Origin: Sphingobacteriales bacterium
Lineage (GTDB): Bacteria; Bacteroidota; Bacteroidia; Sphingobacteriales; Sphingobacteriaceae
Reading direction: 5' to 3'
NCBI GenBank assembly: GCA_014763615.1
Contig: JACXVB010000001.1
Span: forward strand, 124,001-188,000
Length of the DNA: 64,000 nucleotides
Made by a program: the position numbers and the translations under genes. Shown here one piece after another: positions 15,551 through 23,517 of the stretch. Below the pieces are notes generated by a model that worked only from the letters and a program-made list of their open reading frames with translations, was not told the origin of the DNA and did not search any database. How positions within the stretch are numbered: position 1 is the first letter of the stretch; each line of letters begins with the position of its first letter.

Positions 15551-17656
15551 TTGAATGATCAAATATTTAAAACTCCGATAGAATATTTAAAAGGCGTTGG
15601 TCCACAAAGGGCTGAGGTACTTAAAAAGGAAGTATCCATTTTTACCTATGGAGACTTGATGCATTATTATCCTTTCCGATATATTGATCGTACGCAGTTC
15701 TATAAAATTAAGGATGCCAATCCAGATTTACCTTATATCCAGATTTTAGTTCGATTAAAATCCTTTGAAGTCATCGGCGAAAAGCGAGCAAAGAGATTAA
15801 TTGCCTCGGCATTAGATGATACTGGCGAGATTGAATTGATTTGGTTTCAAGGAATTAATTGGGTGCAAAAGAATCTAAAACTGAATCAGGTTTACATCAT
15901 CTTTGGAAAAGTAACCTATTTCAATGGTAAAGCTCAGATGGCTCATCCAGAAATGGAACTTTTCAATAAAGCAACTAAAAACAACGGGAATTTAACTTTA
16001 CAGCCTGTTTATTCTTCTACCGAGAAGTTAAAGCAGCATGGTTTAGATAGCAAAGGTTTACAAAGGGTAATAGCCAACTTGTTAGATGTTTGCCTTAATG
16101 ATGTTTCAGAAGTGTTGCCATCTTATCTTATTCATCAATATAAATTGAATACAGGGGCAGTTGCTATTCAGAATATTCATTTTCCTACAGATAATTTATC
16201 CTTAAAAAAGGCGCAAAATACTTTGAAATTTGAAGAACTATTCTTCATTCAGTTCAAAATGTTGAGGTCTAAATTGCTCAGAACTAGAAAATTTAAAGGG
16301 AATCTTTTTGAAAATGTAGGAGATAAGTTCAATTATTTCTATCAAAATCTTTTGCCTTTTCAACTCACAAATGCCCAAAAAAGGGTAATCAAAGAAATTA
16401 GATTAGATACCCAGAAGGGCATCCAAATGAACCGCTTAGTACAAGGAGATGTTGGTTCTGGGAAAACGGTAGTAGCTTTGATGACGATGCTTTTAGCCAT
16501 TGATAATGGTTTTCAGGCTTGTTTAATGGCACCTACAGAAATTCTGGCAACACAACATTATCATTCTATTAAAGCTTTATTGCTAGATGATTTTGTTTCT
16601 GTGAAATTGCTTACAGGATCAACCAAGAAAAAGGAAAGAAGAATCATAGCTGAAGAGCTAGAATCAGGTAAGCTTTCTATACTCATTGGCACCCACGCTT
16701 TGATTGAAGATCCTGTAGTTTTTAAAAATCTTGGATTAGCTGTAATTGATGAACAACACCGATTTGGAGTTGAGCAAAGAGCGAAACTTTGGAAAAAGAA
16801 TGTGATTCCTCCACATATTTTAGTCATGACCGCCACGCCAATTCCAAGAACTTTAGCCATGACATTGTATGGAGATTTAGATGTATCGGTTATTGATGAG
16901 TTACCCGCTGGCAGAAAACCTATTGAAACATTACACATGTATGAAAACCAACGTTTAAGAATGTTTGGTTTCATGAAACAAGAAATTGCAAAAGGTAGGC
17001 AAGTTTATGTGGTTTACCCTTTGATACAAGAAAGTGCAAAACTTGATTTAAAAAACTTGATGGATGGTGTAGAGGTGATGAGTAGGGAATTTCCGTTACC
17101 TGATTATAGAATCAGCATTGTTCATGGTCAACTTAATGCTGCCGATAAGGAGTTTGAAATGCAGCGTTTTGTGAAAGGCGAAACACAAATTATGGTGGCC
17201 ACAACGGTAATAGAAGTTGGTGTAAATGTGCCTAATGCATCAGTAATGATTATTGAAAATGCAGAACGATTCGGGCTTTCACAACTGCATCAATTAAGAG
17301 GTAGGGTTGGTCGTGGAGCGGAGCAATCCTATTGTATTTTAATGTCTAGTCATAAATTAAGTAAAGAAGGCAAAATCAGATTAGAAACGATGGTTAAGAC
17401 AAATGATGGTTTTGAAATTGCGGAGATAGATTTGCAGCTACGTGGCCCAGGAAATATAGAAGGAAAGCAACAAAGTGGCATTATGGATTTAAAAATTGCC
17501 GATTTAACTCATGACCAAAAGATATTACAGGAAGCTAGGAAAAGTATAGTGAAAATTTTTGAAGAAGACCCAGAACTTCAACAACCTGAACATGCCATTT
17601 TAAAAACCTTTGTTACAAAAGCAGAAAATGGCATCGCATTAAATAAAATATCCTAA
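15551..17656 (+). CDS. recG: ATP-dependent DNA helicase RecG
   Basis: 701 residues from a TTG start two bases after eamA. An N-terminal wedge/OB domain (about 1-240, LKGVGPQRAEVLKKE, DTGEIELIWFQG) precedes a superfamily 2 helicase core: Walker A VQGDVGSGKTVVALM, motif II DEQHRFGV, motif III VMTATPIPRTLAM, motif V VATTVIEVGVNVPNA and motif VI QLRGRVGRG. The TRG region follows (DGFEIAEIDLQLRGPGNIEG). RecG regresses stalled forks and processes Holliday-type junctions. Length and order are normal for the family. Confidence 0.95.
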   Translation: MNDQIFKTPIEYLKGVGPQRAEVLKKEVSIFTYGDLMHYYPFRYIDRTQFYKIKDANPDLPYIQILVRLKSFEVIGEKRAKRLIASALDDTGEIELIWFQGINWVQKNLKLNQVYIIFGKVTYFNGKAQMAHPEMELFNKATKNNGNLTLQPVYSSTEKLKQHGLDSKGLQRVIANLLDVCLNDVSEVLPSYLIHQYKLNTGAVAIQNIHFPTDNLSLKKAQNTLKFEELFFIQFKMLRSKLLRTRKFKGNLFENVGDKFNYFYQNLLPFQLTNAQKRVIKEIRLDTQKGIQMNRLVQGDVGSGKTVVALMTMLLAIDNGFQACLMAPTEILATQHYHSIKALLLDDFVSVKLLTGSTKKKERRIIAEELESGKLSILIGTHALIEDPVVFKNLGLAVIDEQHRFGVEQRAKLWKKNVIPPHILVMTATPIPRTLAMTLYGDLDVSVIDELPAGRKPIETLHMYENQRLRMFGFMKQEIAKGRQVYVVYPLIQESAKLDLKNLMDGVEVMSREFPLPDYRISIVHGQLNAADKEFEMQRFVKGETQIMVATTVIEVGVNVPNASVMIIENAERFGLSQLHQLRGRVGRGAEQSYCILMSSHKLSKEGKIRLETMVKTNDGFEIAEIDLQLRGPGNIEGKQQSGIMDLKIADLTHDQKILQEARKSIVKIFEEDPELQQPEHAILKTFVTKAENGIALNKIS

Positions 17657-17699
17657 TATTTATCTTTAATCTTATACATTTGGTTTTAAAACTCATTTT

Positions 17700-19082
17700 A
17701 TGAAAGCGGTAAAATTACTTGTTCTATCCCTCTTTTTATCGGTGTTTGGGGCCCATGCTCAAGACGTATTGGTTTTAAGAAAGATTTATGATGAAGCCTT
17801 GGTAAACGGCGAATCCTATCAAAATTTAAGATACTTGTGTAAAGAAATTGGCCCACGTTTAAGCGGCTCTGCCCATGCACAAAAAGCAGTAGATTGGACC
17901 AAGAGCCTTATGGATAAGTATGGTTTTGATAAAGTTTTTTTGCAAGAATGTATGGTTCCACACTGGGTTCGTGGGGAGAAAGAAATAGGTAAAATCATCG
18001 ATGGTAAAAAGGAGATAAATGTTCCTATTTGTGCTTTAGGAATGTCGCCCGCAACCCCAAGAGAAGGATTAAGAGCACCTGTGATTGAGCTGAAAAGTTT
18101 AGATGAATTGGCAAAGTTGGGGGAAAGCGTAATAAAAGGAAAAATAGTTTTCTTTAACCGTCCTTTTGATCCTAGATATATAGAAACAGGAAGGGCTTAT
18201 GGTGCGGCTGGCGATCAAAGATTTAGAGGCCCGGCTGAAGCCGCAAAATATGGAGCTGTTGGCGTAATTGTGCGGTCGCTAACCGAAAGTTTAGATGATT
18301 ATCCACATACCGGAACTACAGTTTTTCCAGAAGGAGCTAAAAAAATTCCTGCGGCAGCTATTTCAACTAAAGCAGCCAATCAATTAAGTGCCTTATTAAA
18401 ATTGAAGAAATTGCCAGTGATTCAATTTTACTTTAAGCAAAGTTGCCAATTATTACCTGATGCAAAATCTTATAATGTAATTGGAGAAATTACAGGTACA
18501 GAAAAACCAAATGAGTTTATTACTGTTGGAGGGCATTTAGATTCTTGGGATTTAGCAGAAGGAGCACATGATGATGGAACTGGCGTGATGCAAGCTATGG
18601 AAGTGTTGCGTATTTACAAGTCTTTAGGGATGAAACCTAAGCATTCTATTAGAGCTGTAATGTTTATGAATGAAGAAAACGGAGGTAGAGGAGGCGATAA
18701 ATATGCGGAATTAGCTAAACAAAATGGCGAAATTCATTTGGCAGCAATTGAATCAGACGGTGGAGGATTTACACCTCGAGGTTTTACTTTTCAGGATTTA
18801 TCGTCAGAAAGATTAAAATCTATCAATGAAAATTGGAGCAATTTATTGAGACCCTACCTAGCAGACCATTTAGATGCTGGCGGTAGTGGAAGTGATATTG
18901 AGCCACTATCTGTTTTTGAAAATACAATTTTAATTGGTTATAGAGCAGATTCTCAACGTTATTTTGATATCCATCATTCTGCAAAAGATGTTTTTGAAAA
19001 CGTGAATAAAAGAGAATTAGAGTTAGGTGCTGCTGCTATGACTTCTTTAGTGTACTTAATAGATCAATACGGAATTAAATAG
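17700..19082 (+). CDS. Exported M28 zinc peptidase (carboxypeptidase Q-like)
   Basis: 460 residues. The signal peptide ends at GAHA-QD. A PA-type insert spans about 100-230, followed by the M28 catalytic domain: VGGHLDSWDLAEGAHDDGTG (H279 and the following Asp residues), the catalytic and ligand acids in FMNEENGGRGG, AIESDGGGF, and the last His in FDIHHSAKDVF. The architecture matches secreted plasma glutamate carboxypeptidase-like enzymes that trim dipeptides. Periplasmic or secreted. It starts an operon with the MFS gene 11 bases on and scpA after it. Confidence 0.9.
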   Translation: MKAVKLLVLSLFLSVFGAHAQDVLVLRKIYDEALVNGESYQNLRYLCKEIGPRLSGSAHAQKAVDWTKSLMDKYGFDKVFLQECMVPHWVRGEKEIGKIIDGKKEINVPICALGMSPATPREGLRAPVIELKSLDELAKLGESVIKGKIVFFNRPFDPRYIETGRAYGAAGDQRFRGPAEAAKYGAVGVIVRSLTESLDDYPHTGTTVFPEGAKKIPAAAISTKAANQLSALLKLKKLPVIQFYFKQSCQLLPDAKSYNVIGEITGTEKPNEFITVGGHLDSWDLAEGAHDDGTGVMQAMEVLRIYKSLGMKPKHSIRAVMFMNEENGGRGGDKYAELAKQNGEIHLAAIESDGGGFTPRGFTFQDLSSERLKSINENWSNLLRPYLADHLDAGGSGSDIEPLSVFENTILIGYRADSQRYFDIHHSAKDVFENVNKRELELGAAAMTSLVYLIDQYGIK

Positions 19083-19093
19083 AACTATCCTTT

Positions 19094-20362
19094 GTGGAAA
19101 AAGACGCATCCGATTTTAAGAAGGATCCTTATATAGCTTTAAGGTTTCCAGAGTTTAGGTATTTTTTGGTGATGAGGTTTTTCCTCACCATAGGTTATCA
19201 AGTACAAGGTGTAGTAATAGGTTGGTACATTTACAACCTCACTAAAGATCCACTTTCATTAGGCTTGATTGGTGTAGCAGAAGCCATACCAGCAATTGGA
19301 ATCGCACTTTATGGAGGTTATATCGCTGATAAATCAAATAAAAAGACTTTACTTCATAGGGTTGTAGGCTTAATCCTGGTTTCCTCAACCGTTTTATTTA
19401 CCGTCACACTTCCATCTGTAACAGCACAAATTGATCAGGGATGGCTAATTTCTATTATTTATGTCATGATTTTTGTAAATGGAATTGCTAGAGGTTTTTA
19501 TGCGCCTACAGCTTTTTCATTAATGGCGATGATTATCCCGAGAGCACATTATCCAAACTCTTCTACTTGGAACAATTCTGCTTGGCAAACGGCGGCAATT
19601 GTTGGTCCGGCTTTAGGCGGATTACTTTATGGTTTTGTAGGCATCAACCACACTTTTATTTTTGTTTTGATTTGCCTTGCGCTCTCTTTCACTATGACCT
19701 TCTTTTTCAAAAGCAGACCGGCTACTTATGTCAGAAAAACAAGCATTTTTCAGAGTTTATCTGAAGGTTTAAAATTTGTTTTTAAGACAAAAATGTTGGT
19801 AGGAGCATTGAGTTTAGATTTATTTTCGGTGTTTTTTGGTGGTGCAGTAGCGCTTATTCCTGTAATTGCGACCGAAGTTTTACATGTAGGAGCCACACAA
19901 TTTGGAATTATGAGAGCGATGCCGGCTGCCGGAGCAGTAATAACCATGCTACTCATGACTCGCTTCTCTCCGATGAACAAACCTTGGCGAAATCTACTTT
20001 TTGCTGTAACTGGGTTTGGTTTATCCATCATTTGTTATGGTTTATCAAAGAATTTTTATCTCACACTTTTCTTTTTATTTTTAGAAGGAGCTTTTGACAG
20101 TGTAAGTGTCATCATCAGATCTACAATTTTACAAATCTTAACTCCTGACGAAATGCGAGGTAGGGTTTCAGCGGTGAATTCTATGTTTATAGGTTCATCT
20201 AATGAGATTGGTCAGTTTGAATCAGGTTTAACCGCCAGATTAATGACCACAGTACCTGCGGTTGTTTTTGGGGGCTGCATGACTTTAGTCGTGTCTGGTG
20301 TTACATGGCTCAAAACAAAAAAACTCGTCCCGATGACCTTGGAGGATATCAGCAACTCATAA
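19094..20362 (+). CDS. MFS transporter, EntS/MFS_3-like
   Basis: 422 residues from a GTG start. Twelve hydrophobic helices are visible. The loop 2-3 signature is DKSNKKTLLHRVVG (compare D-x-x-G-R-R), and EIGQFESGLTARLMTTVPAVVFGG near helix 11 matches the EntS/MFS_3 group; DEMRGRVSAVNSMFIGSSNE is a further hallmark. These proteins export siderophores or drugs by proton antiport, though no siderophore genes are nearby. It sits between the M28 peptidase and scpA in a tight operon, a placement that does not indicate the substrate. Confidence 0.87.
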   Translation: MEKDASDFKKDPYIALRFPEFRYFLVMRFFLTIGYQVQGVVIGWYIYNLTKDPLSLGLIGVAEAIPAIGIALYGGYIADKSNKKTLLHRVVGLILVSSTVLFTVTLPSVTAQIDQGWLISIIYVMIFVNGIARGFYAPTAFSLMAMIIPRAHYPNSSTWNNSAWQTAAIVGPALGGLLYGFVGINHTFIFVLICLALSFTMTFFFKSRPATYVRKTSIFQSLSEGLKFVFKTKMLVGALSLDLFSVFFGGAVALIPVIATEVLHVGATQFGIMRAMPAAGAVITMLLMTRFSPMNKPWRNLLFAVTGFGLSIICYGLSKNFYLTLFFLFLEGAFDSVSVIIRSTILQILTPDEMRGRVSAVNSMFIGSSNEIGQFESGLTARLMTTVPAVVFGGCMTLVVSGVTWLKTKKLVPMTLEDISNS

Positions 20363-20365
20363 CTA

Positions 20366-21109
20366 ATGAATGAAGTAGAAGAATTTGCCATCAAATTACC
20401 GGTTTTTGAGGGTCCTTTTGATCTTTTACTTTTCTTTATTGAAAAAGATGAACTCGATATTCATAACATCCCTATTGCAAAAATCACCGATGATTTTTTA
20501 AATTATATTCATCAATTGAACAATTTAAACATTGAATTAGCGAGCGAATTTATTTTTGTTGCAGCCACACTGATGAGAATCAAAGCGAAAATGCTTTTAC
20601 CTCGGCCAGAGTTGGATGAAAATGGGGATGAAATTGATTTGAAGAAAGATTTGGTTCAACGATTGATTGAATACAAGCGCTTTAAGGAAATTACGGAGGA
20701 GTTTAAACTACTAGAAGAGGAACGATTTTTTAAAGAGAAAAGAGGCAATATTACTGAGGATATCCATCATTTATTAAATGATGCAGAACCAATGGAAGGT
20801 TTTTCTTCTTTTGATTTATATCAACTTTTAAAGACTTATCATAAGGTAATGAATCATTATCAGATCAGGTCTGAAGATGTAAAACATCAGGTAGAAAAAT
20901 ATCCTTATAGTATTGAGGAGCAAAAAACACAAATTTCCAGTTTATTACACCTCAACAAGCAATTGGATTTTAAAAATTTAGTAGGGATTTCTAAAGATAA
21001 AGTTCAGTTTGTGTACAACTTTTTAGCTGTTTTAGAAATGTTGCAGCAACAGCTTGTAGAAATCCAAATTGGATTAGGTTTTAATAACTTTTGGATTCAG
21101 CATAAATAA
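20366..21109 (+). CDS. scpA: Segregation and condensation protein A
   Basis: 247 residues. Typical kleisin start: FAIKLPVFEGPFDLLLFFIEKDELDIHNIPIA split over residues 6-37, then DDFLNYIHQLNNLNIELASE and AATLMRIKAKMLLPRP. ScpA bridges the SMC heads with ScpB in chromosome condensation. The C-terminal winged-helix segment is FKNLVGISKDKVQFVYNFLAVLEML. ScpB is not in the window. The 3' end overlaps the convergent oxidoreductase gene by 29 bases. Confidence 0.93.
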   Translation: MNEVEEFAIKLPVFEGPFDLLLFFIEKDELDIHNIPIAKITDDFLNYIHQLNNLNIELASEFIFVAATLMRIKAKMLLPRPELDENGDEIDLKKDLVQRLIEYKRFKEITEEFKLLEEERFFKEKRGNITEDIHHLLNDAEPMEGFSSFDLYQLLKTYHKVMNHYQIRSEDVKHQVEKYPYSIEEQKTQISSLLHLNKQLDFKNLVGISKDKVQFVYNFLAVLEMLQQQLVEIQIGLGFNNFWIQHK

Positions 21110-22103
21110 TTGCCTTCTCTATAAATTGAATTACTTTGAGTTCATCTTCCAAGCCAATTTCTGGATTCAAATCTTGCGTTAAACAATCTATCACCTTTTG
21201 CAAAAATACGTCGTGTTTATCGGCAGATCCTCTAAAGTATTGATAATGATTAGCTTGAGTGATTTGCTCGAAAACTGGAATTTCAAAGTTTTCGTCCAAG
21301 TTTACAAACTCTAACTTCTCCATATATTGCCCGCCAACTTTCACATTTCCAGAAGTACCAATGATAGTTAAACTACTTTCGATGTTATGCTCAAAAGCAG
21401 CATTTGTAAAATTAAAAATCCCTTTTCCGCCATTTGGTAAATCAAACCTGATAATGCCACTATCTTCAAATTCTGTTTTTAATGATGGGTTTAAGGTGAA
21501 AAACTCACTTTCAATATTATACATAGTACCGCAACACCATATCATCAAATCTATAAAGTGGCTAAATTGGGAATAAAGTGGTCCACCGCCAATGGCTTTG
21601 GTTGCTCGCCATGGTGCATCAGAATAATATCTTTCATTTCTATTCCAAAAGCAATTGATTTGCAGAAATTTTAATTCGCCCAATCTTTGGCTATCTAATA
21701 ATTTTTTAAGCCAAATAGCCACTGGGCTGTACCTGTTTTGCATCACCGCAAATACTTTTTTACCGGAGATTCTTTCAGCCTCAATCATTTTAATAACATC
21801 TTCTGAATGGATGGCTACAGGTTTCTCACAAATTACATGATAACCCATGTTTAAGCATTTTATGGTATGATGAGGATGTAGCCCATTTGGGGTACATATA
21901 CAAACCACATCTGCCGGAATCTTAGCATGTAGAAAATCTTCTAATGAGGTAAAAAAAGGAATAAGATTTTGAATCCGCTTTCTTTTTGAGAAATCAATAT
22001 CAACAGCGGCAACTAACTCCGCTTGAGCGATGTTTTTCAGTAGATAAGCATATTTTTCTCCGATATTACCAACACCAACAATCACAAAGCTTATTGTACG
22101 CAT
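21081..22103 (-). CDS. Gfo/Idh/MocA-family oxidoreductase
   Basis: 340 residues from ATG 22103. The Rossmann start is [16 protein letters not shown], followed by [12 protein letters not shown], then [16 protein letters not shown] and [14 protein letters not shown] with the catalytic-region EKP motif. The C-terminal domain has [18 protein letters not shown] with the active-site His. These enzymes oxidise or reduce sugars and nucleotide sugars with NAD(P). The GGGxLxxQ-x-HxIDL pattern resembles the UDP-sugar dehydrogenase branch (WlbA/WbpB type), which would suit the surface-glycan genes elsewhere in the window; substrate remains inference. Divergent from glyA. Confidence 0.85.
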   Translation of the reverse strand: MRTISFVIVGVGNIGEKYAYLLKNIAQAELVAAVDIDFSKRKRIQNLIPFFTSLEDFLHAKIPADVVCICTPNGLHPHHTIKCLNMGYHVICEKPVAIHSEDVIKMIEAERISGKKVFAVMQNRYSPVAIWLKKLLDSQRLGELKFLQINCFWNRNERYYSDAPWRATKAIGGGPLYSQFSHFIDLMIWCCGTMYNIESEFFTLNPSLKTEFEDSGIIRFDLPNGGKGIFNFTNAAFEHNIESSLTIIGTSGNVKVGGQYMEKLEFVNLDENFEIPVFEQITQANHYQYFRGSADKHDVFLQKVIDCLTQDLNPEIGLEDELKVIQFIEKAIIYAESKSY

Positions 22104-22170
22104 CAAATTTTAATTCTATTAGTGGTTCAAATTCCTTATTTTAGAGGCGAAATAAAATCCAAATCCCTAC

Positions 22171-22202
22171 TAATTGACATCACGATTAATATTAGTCAAT
22201 TA
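22171..22202. promoter_or_regulatory. Inverted repeat in the glyA promoter region
   Basis: TAATTGAC (22171-22178) and GTCAATTA (22195-22202) form a perfect 8-bp inverted repeat with arm centres 24 bases apart. The right arm abuts the -7-like box of glyA. The arrangement suits a dimeric regulator contacting two turns of DNA, but no regulator is identified. Confidence 0.35.
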
Positions 22203-22208
22203 TATTTA
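22201..22208 (+). promoter_or_regulatory. -7 element of glyA
   Basis: TATATTTA differs from TAnnTTTG at one position and lies 19 bases before the ATG at 22227. Its location supports the downstream ATG rather than the in-frame GTG at 22122 as the translation start. Confidence 0.45.
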
Positions 22209-22226
22209 AAATATTCTAAAACATTC

Positions 22227-23501
22227 ATGAAAAAGGACAAATTAATTTTCGATTTAATTGAAAAAGAAAGAGAAAGACAGGAAAACGGAATAGAGCTTAT
22301 TGCTTCAGAGAACTTTGTAAGTGAGCAGGTAATGAAAGCAGCAGGATCTGTTTTAACCAACAAATATGCTGAAGGCTTACCGGGTAAAAGATATTATGGA
22401 GGTTGCGAAGTGGTAGATGAAATCGAAAATATTGCTAGAGATAGAGCTAAAGAGTTATTTGGTGCAGAATGGGTAAACGTACAGCCACACTCTGGTGCAC
22501 AGGCTAATGCTGCTGTGTTTTTAGCCTTACTAAATCCAGGCGATAAAATATTGGGTTTTGATTTGTCTCATGGCGGTCATTTAACTCATGGCTCGCCAGT
22601 TAATTTTTCAGGGAAAATTTATAAACCTTTTTTTTATGGTGTAGAGGAAGAGACGGGTTTAATCAACTATAAGCAATTAGAAAAAGTTGCATTAAAAGAG
22701 AAACCTAAATTAATTATTTGTGGTGCATCTGCATATTCTAGAGATTGGGATTATGCTTTTATCCGTTCTGTTGCTGATAAAATTGGCGCATTAGTTTTGG
22801 CTGATATTTCTCACCCATCAGGATTAATTGCCAGAGGTTTGTTGAATGACCCACTCCCGCATTGCCACGTAGTGACTACTACTACGCACAAAACATTAAG
22901 AGGTCCTAGAGGAGGATTGATTATGATGGGGAAAGATTTTGAAAATCCGTTTGGACATAAAACTCCAAAAGGAGAACTAAAAATGATGTCGGCTTTGTTA
23001 GACGGAGCCGTTTTTCCGGGTACGCAAGGTGGCCCATTAGAGCATATTATCGCTGCCAAAGCTATCGCATTTGGGGAGGCTTTAAGCGATAAATACATGG
23101 ATTACATAGTGCAAGTAAAAAAGAATGCACAGGCTATGGCAGAGGCTTTTGTAGCTAGAGATTATCAATTAATTTCTGGAGGAACAGATAATCATCTGAT
23201 GCTGATTGATTTAAGCAATAAAAACATTACTGGTAAATTAGCCGAAGAAGCTTTAGGGAAAGCCGATATTACGGTGAATAAAAATATGGTTCCTTTTGAT
23301 AAAAGATCTCCTTTTGTAACTTCAGGTATCAGAGTGGGAACCGCTGCAATTACAACCAGAGGCTTAAAGGAGAAGCACATGGAGAAAATTGTTGATCTGA
23401 TAGATCAAGTGATAAAAAATCACGAAAATGAATCTTATTTAGCTAAAGTTCGTAATAAAGTAAACGAACTCATGGAAAAGCATCCGCTATACAAGAGTTG
23501 A
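22227..23501 (+). CDS. glyA: Serine hydroxymethyltransferase
   Basis: 424 residues from ATG 22227. It interconverts serine and glycine with tetrahydrofolate, supplying one-carbon units in the cytoplasm. The family start is [19 protein letters not shown], then [33 protein letters not shown] and the PLP-binding [16 protein letters not shown] with Lys222. The C-terminal part has [13 protein letters not shown], the folate-site region. An upstream in-frame GTG at 22122 would add 35 residues foreign to the family and cover the promoter, so it is rejected. Confidence 0.96.
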   Translation: MKKDKLIFDLIEKERERQENGIELIASENFVSEQVMKAAGSVLTNKYAEGLPGKRYYGGCEVVDEIENIARDRAKELFGAEWVNVQPHSGAQANAAVFLALLNPGDKILGFDLSHGGHLTHGSPVNFSGKIYKPFFYGVEEETGLINYKQLEKVALKEKPKLIICGASAYSRDWDYAFIRSVADKIGALVLADISHPSGLIARGLLNDPLPHCHVVTTTTHKTLRGPRGGLIMMGKDFENPFGHKTPKGELKMMSALLDGAVFPGTQGGPLEHIIAAKAIAFGEALSDKYMDYIVQVKKNAQAMAEAFVARDYQLISGGTDNHLMLIDLSNKNITGKLAEEALGKADITVNKNMVPFDKRSPFVTSGIRVGTAAITTRGLKEKHMEKIVDLIDQVIKNHENESYLAKVRNKVNELMEKHPLYKS

Positions 23502-23517
23502 TTATAAAACAAATTGA

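Noticed and set aside
16561-16974. 137-codon minus-strand ORF inside recG
   Set aside because: Antisense shadow of a strongly conserved helicase gene, with an S/C-rich composition and no recognisable domain.
22122-22226. Extended N-terminus of glyA
   Set aside because: The family starts near [15 protein letters not shown]; the extension covers the promoter and inverted repeat.
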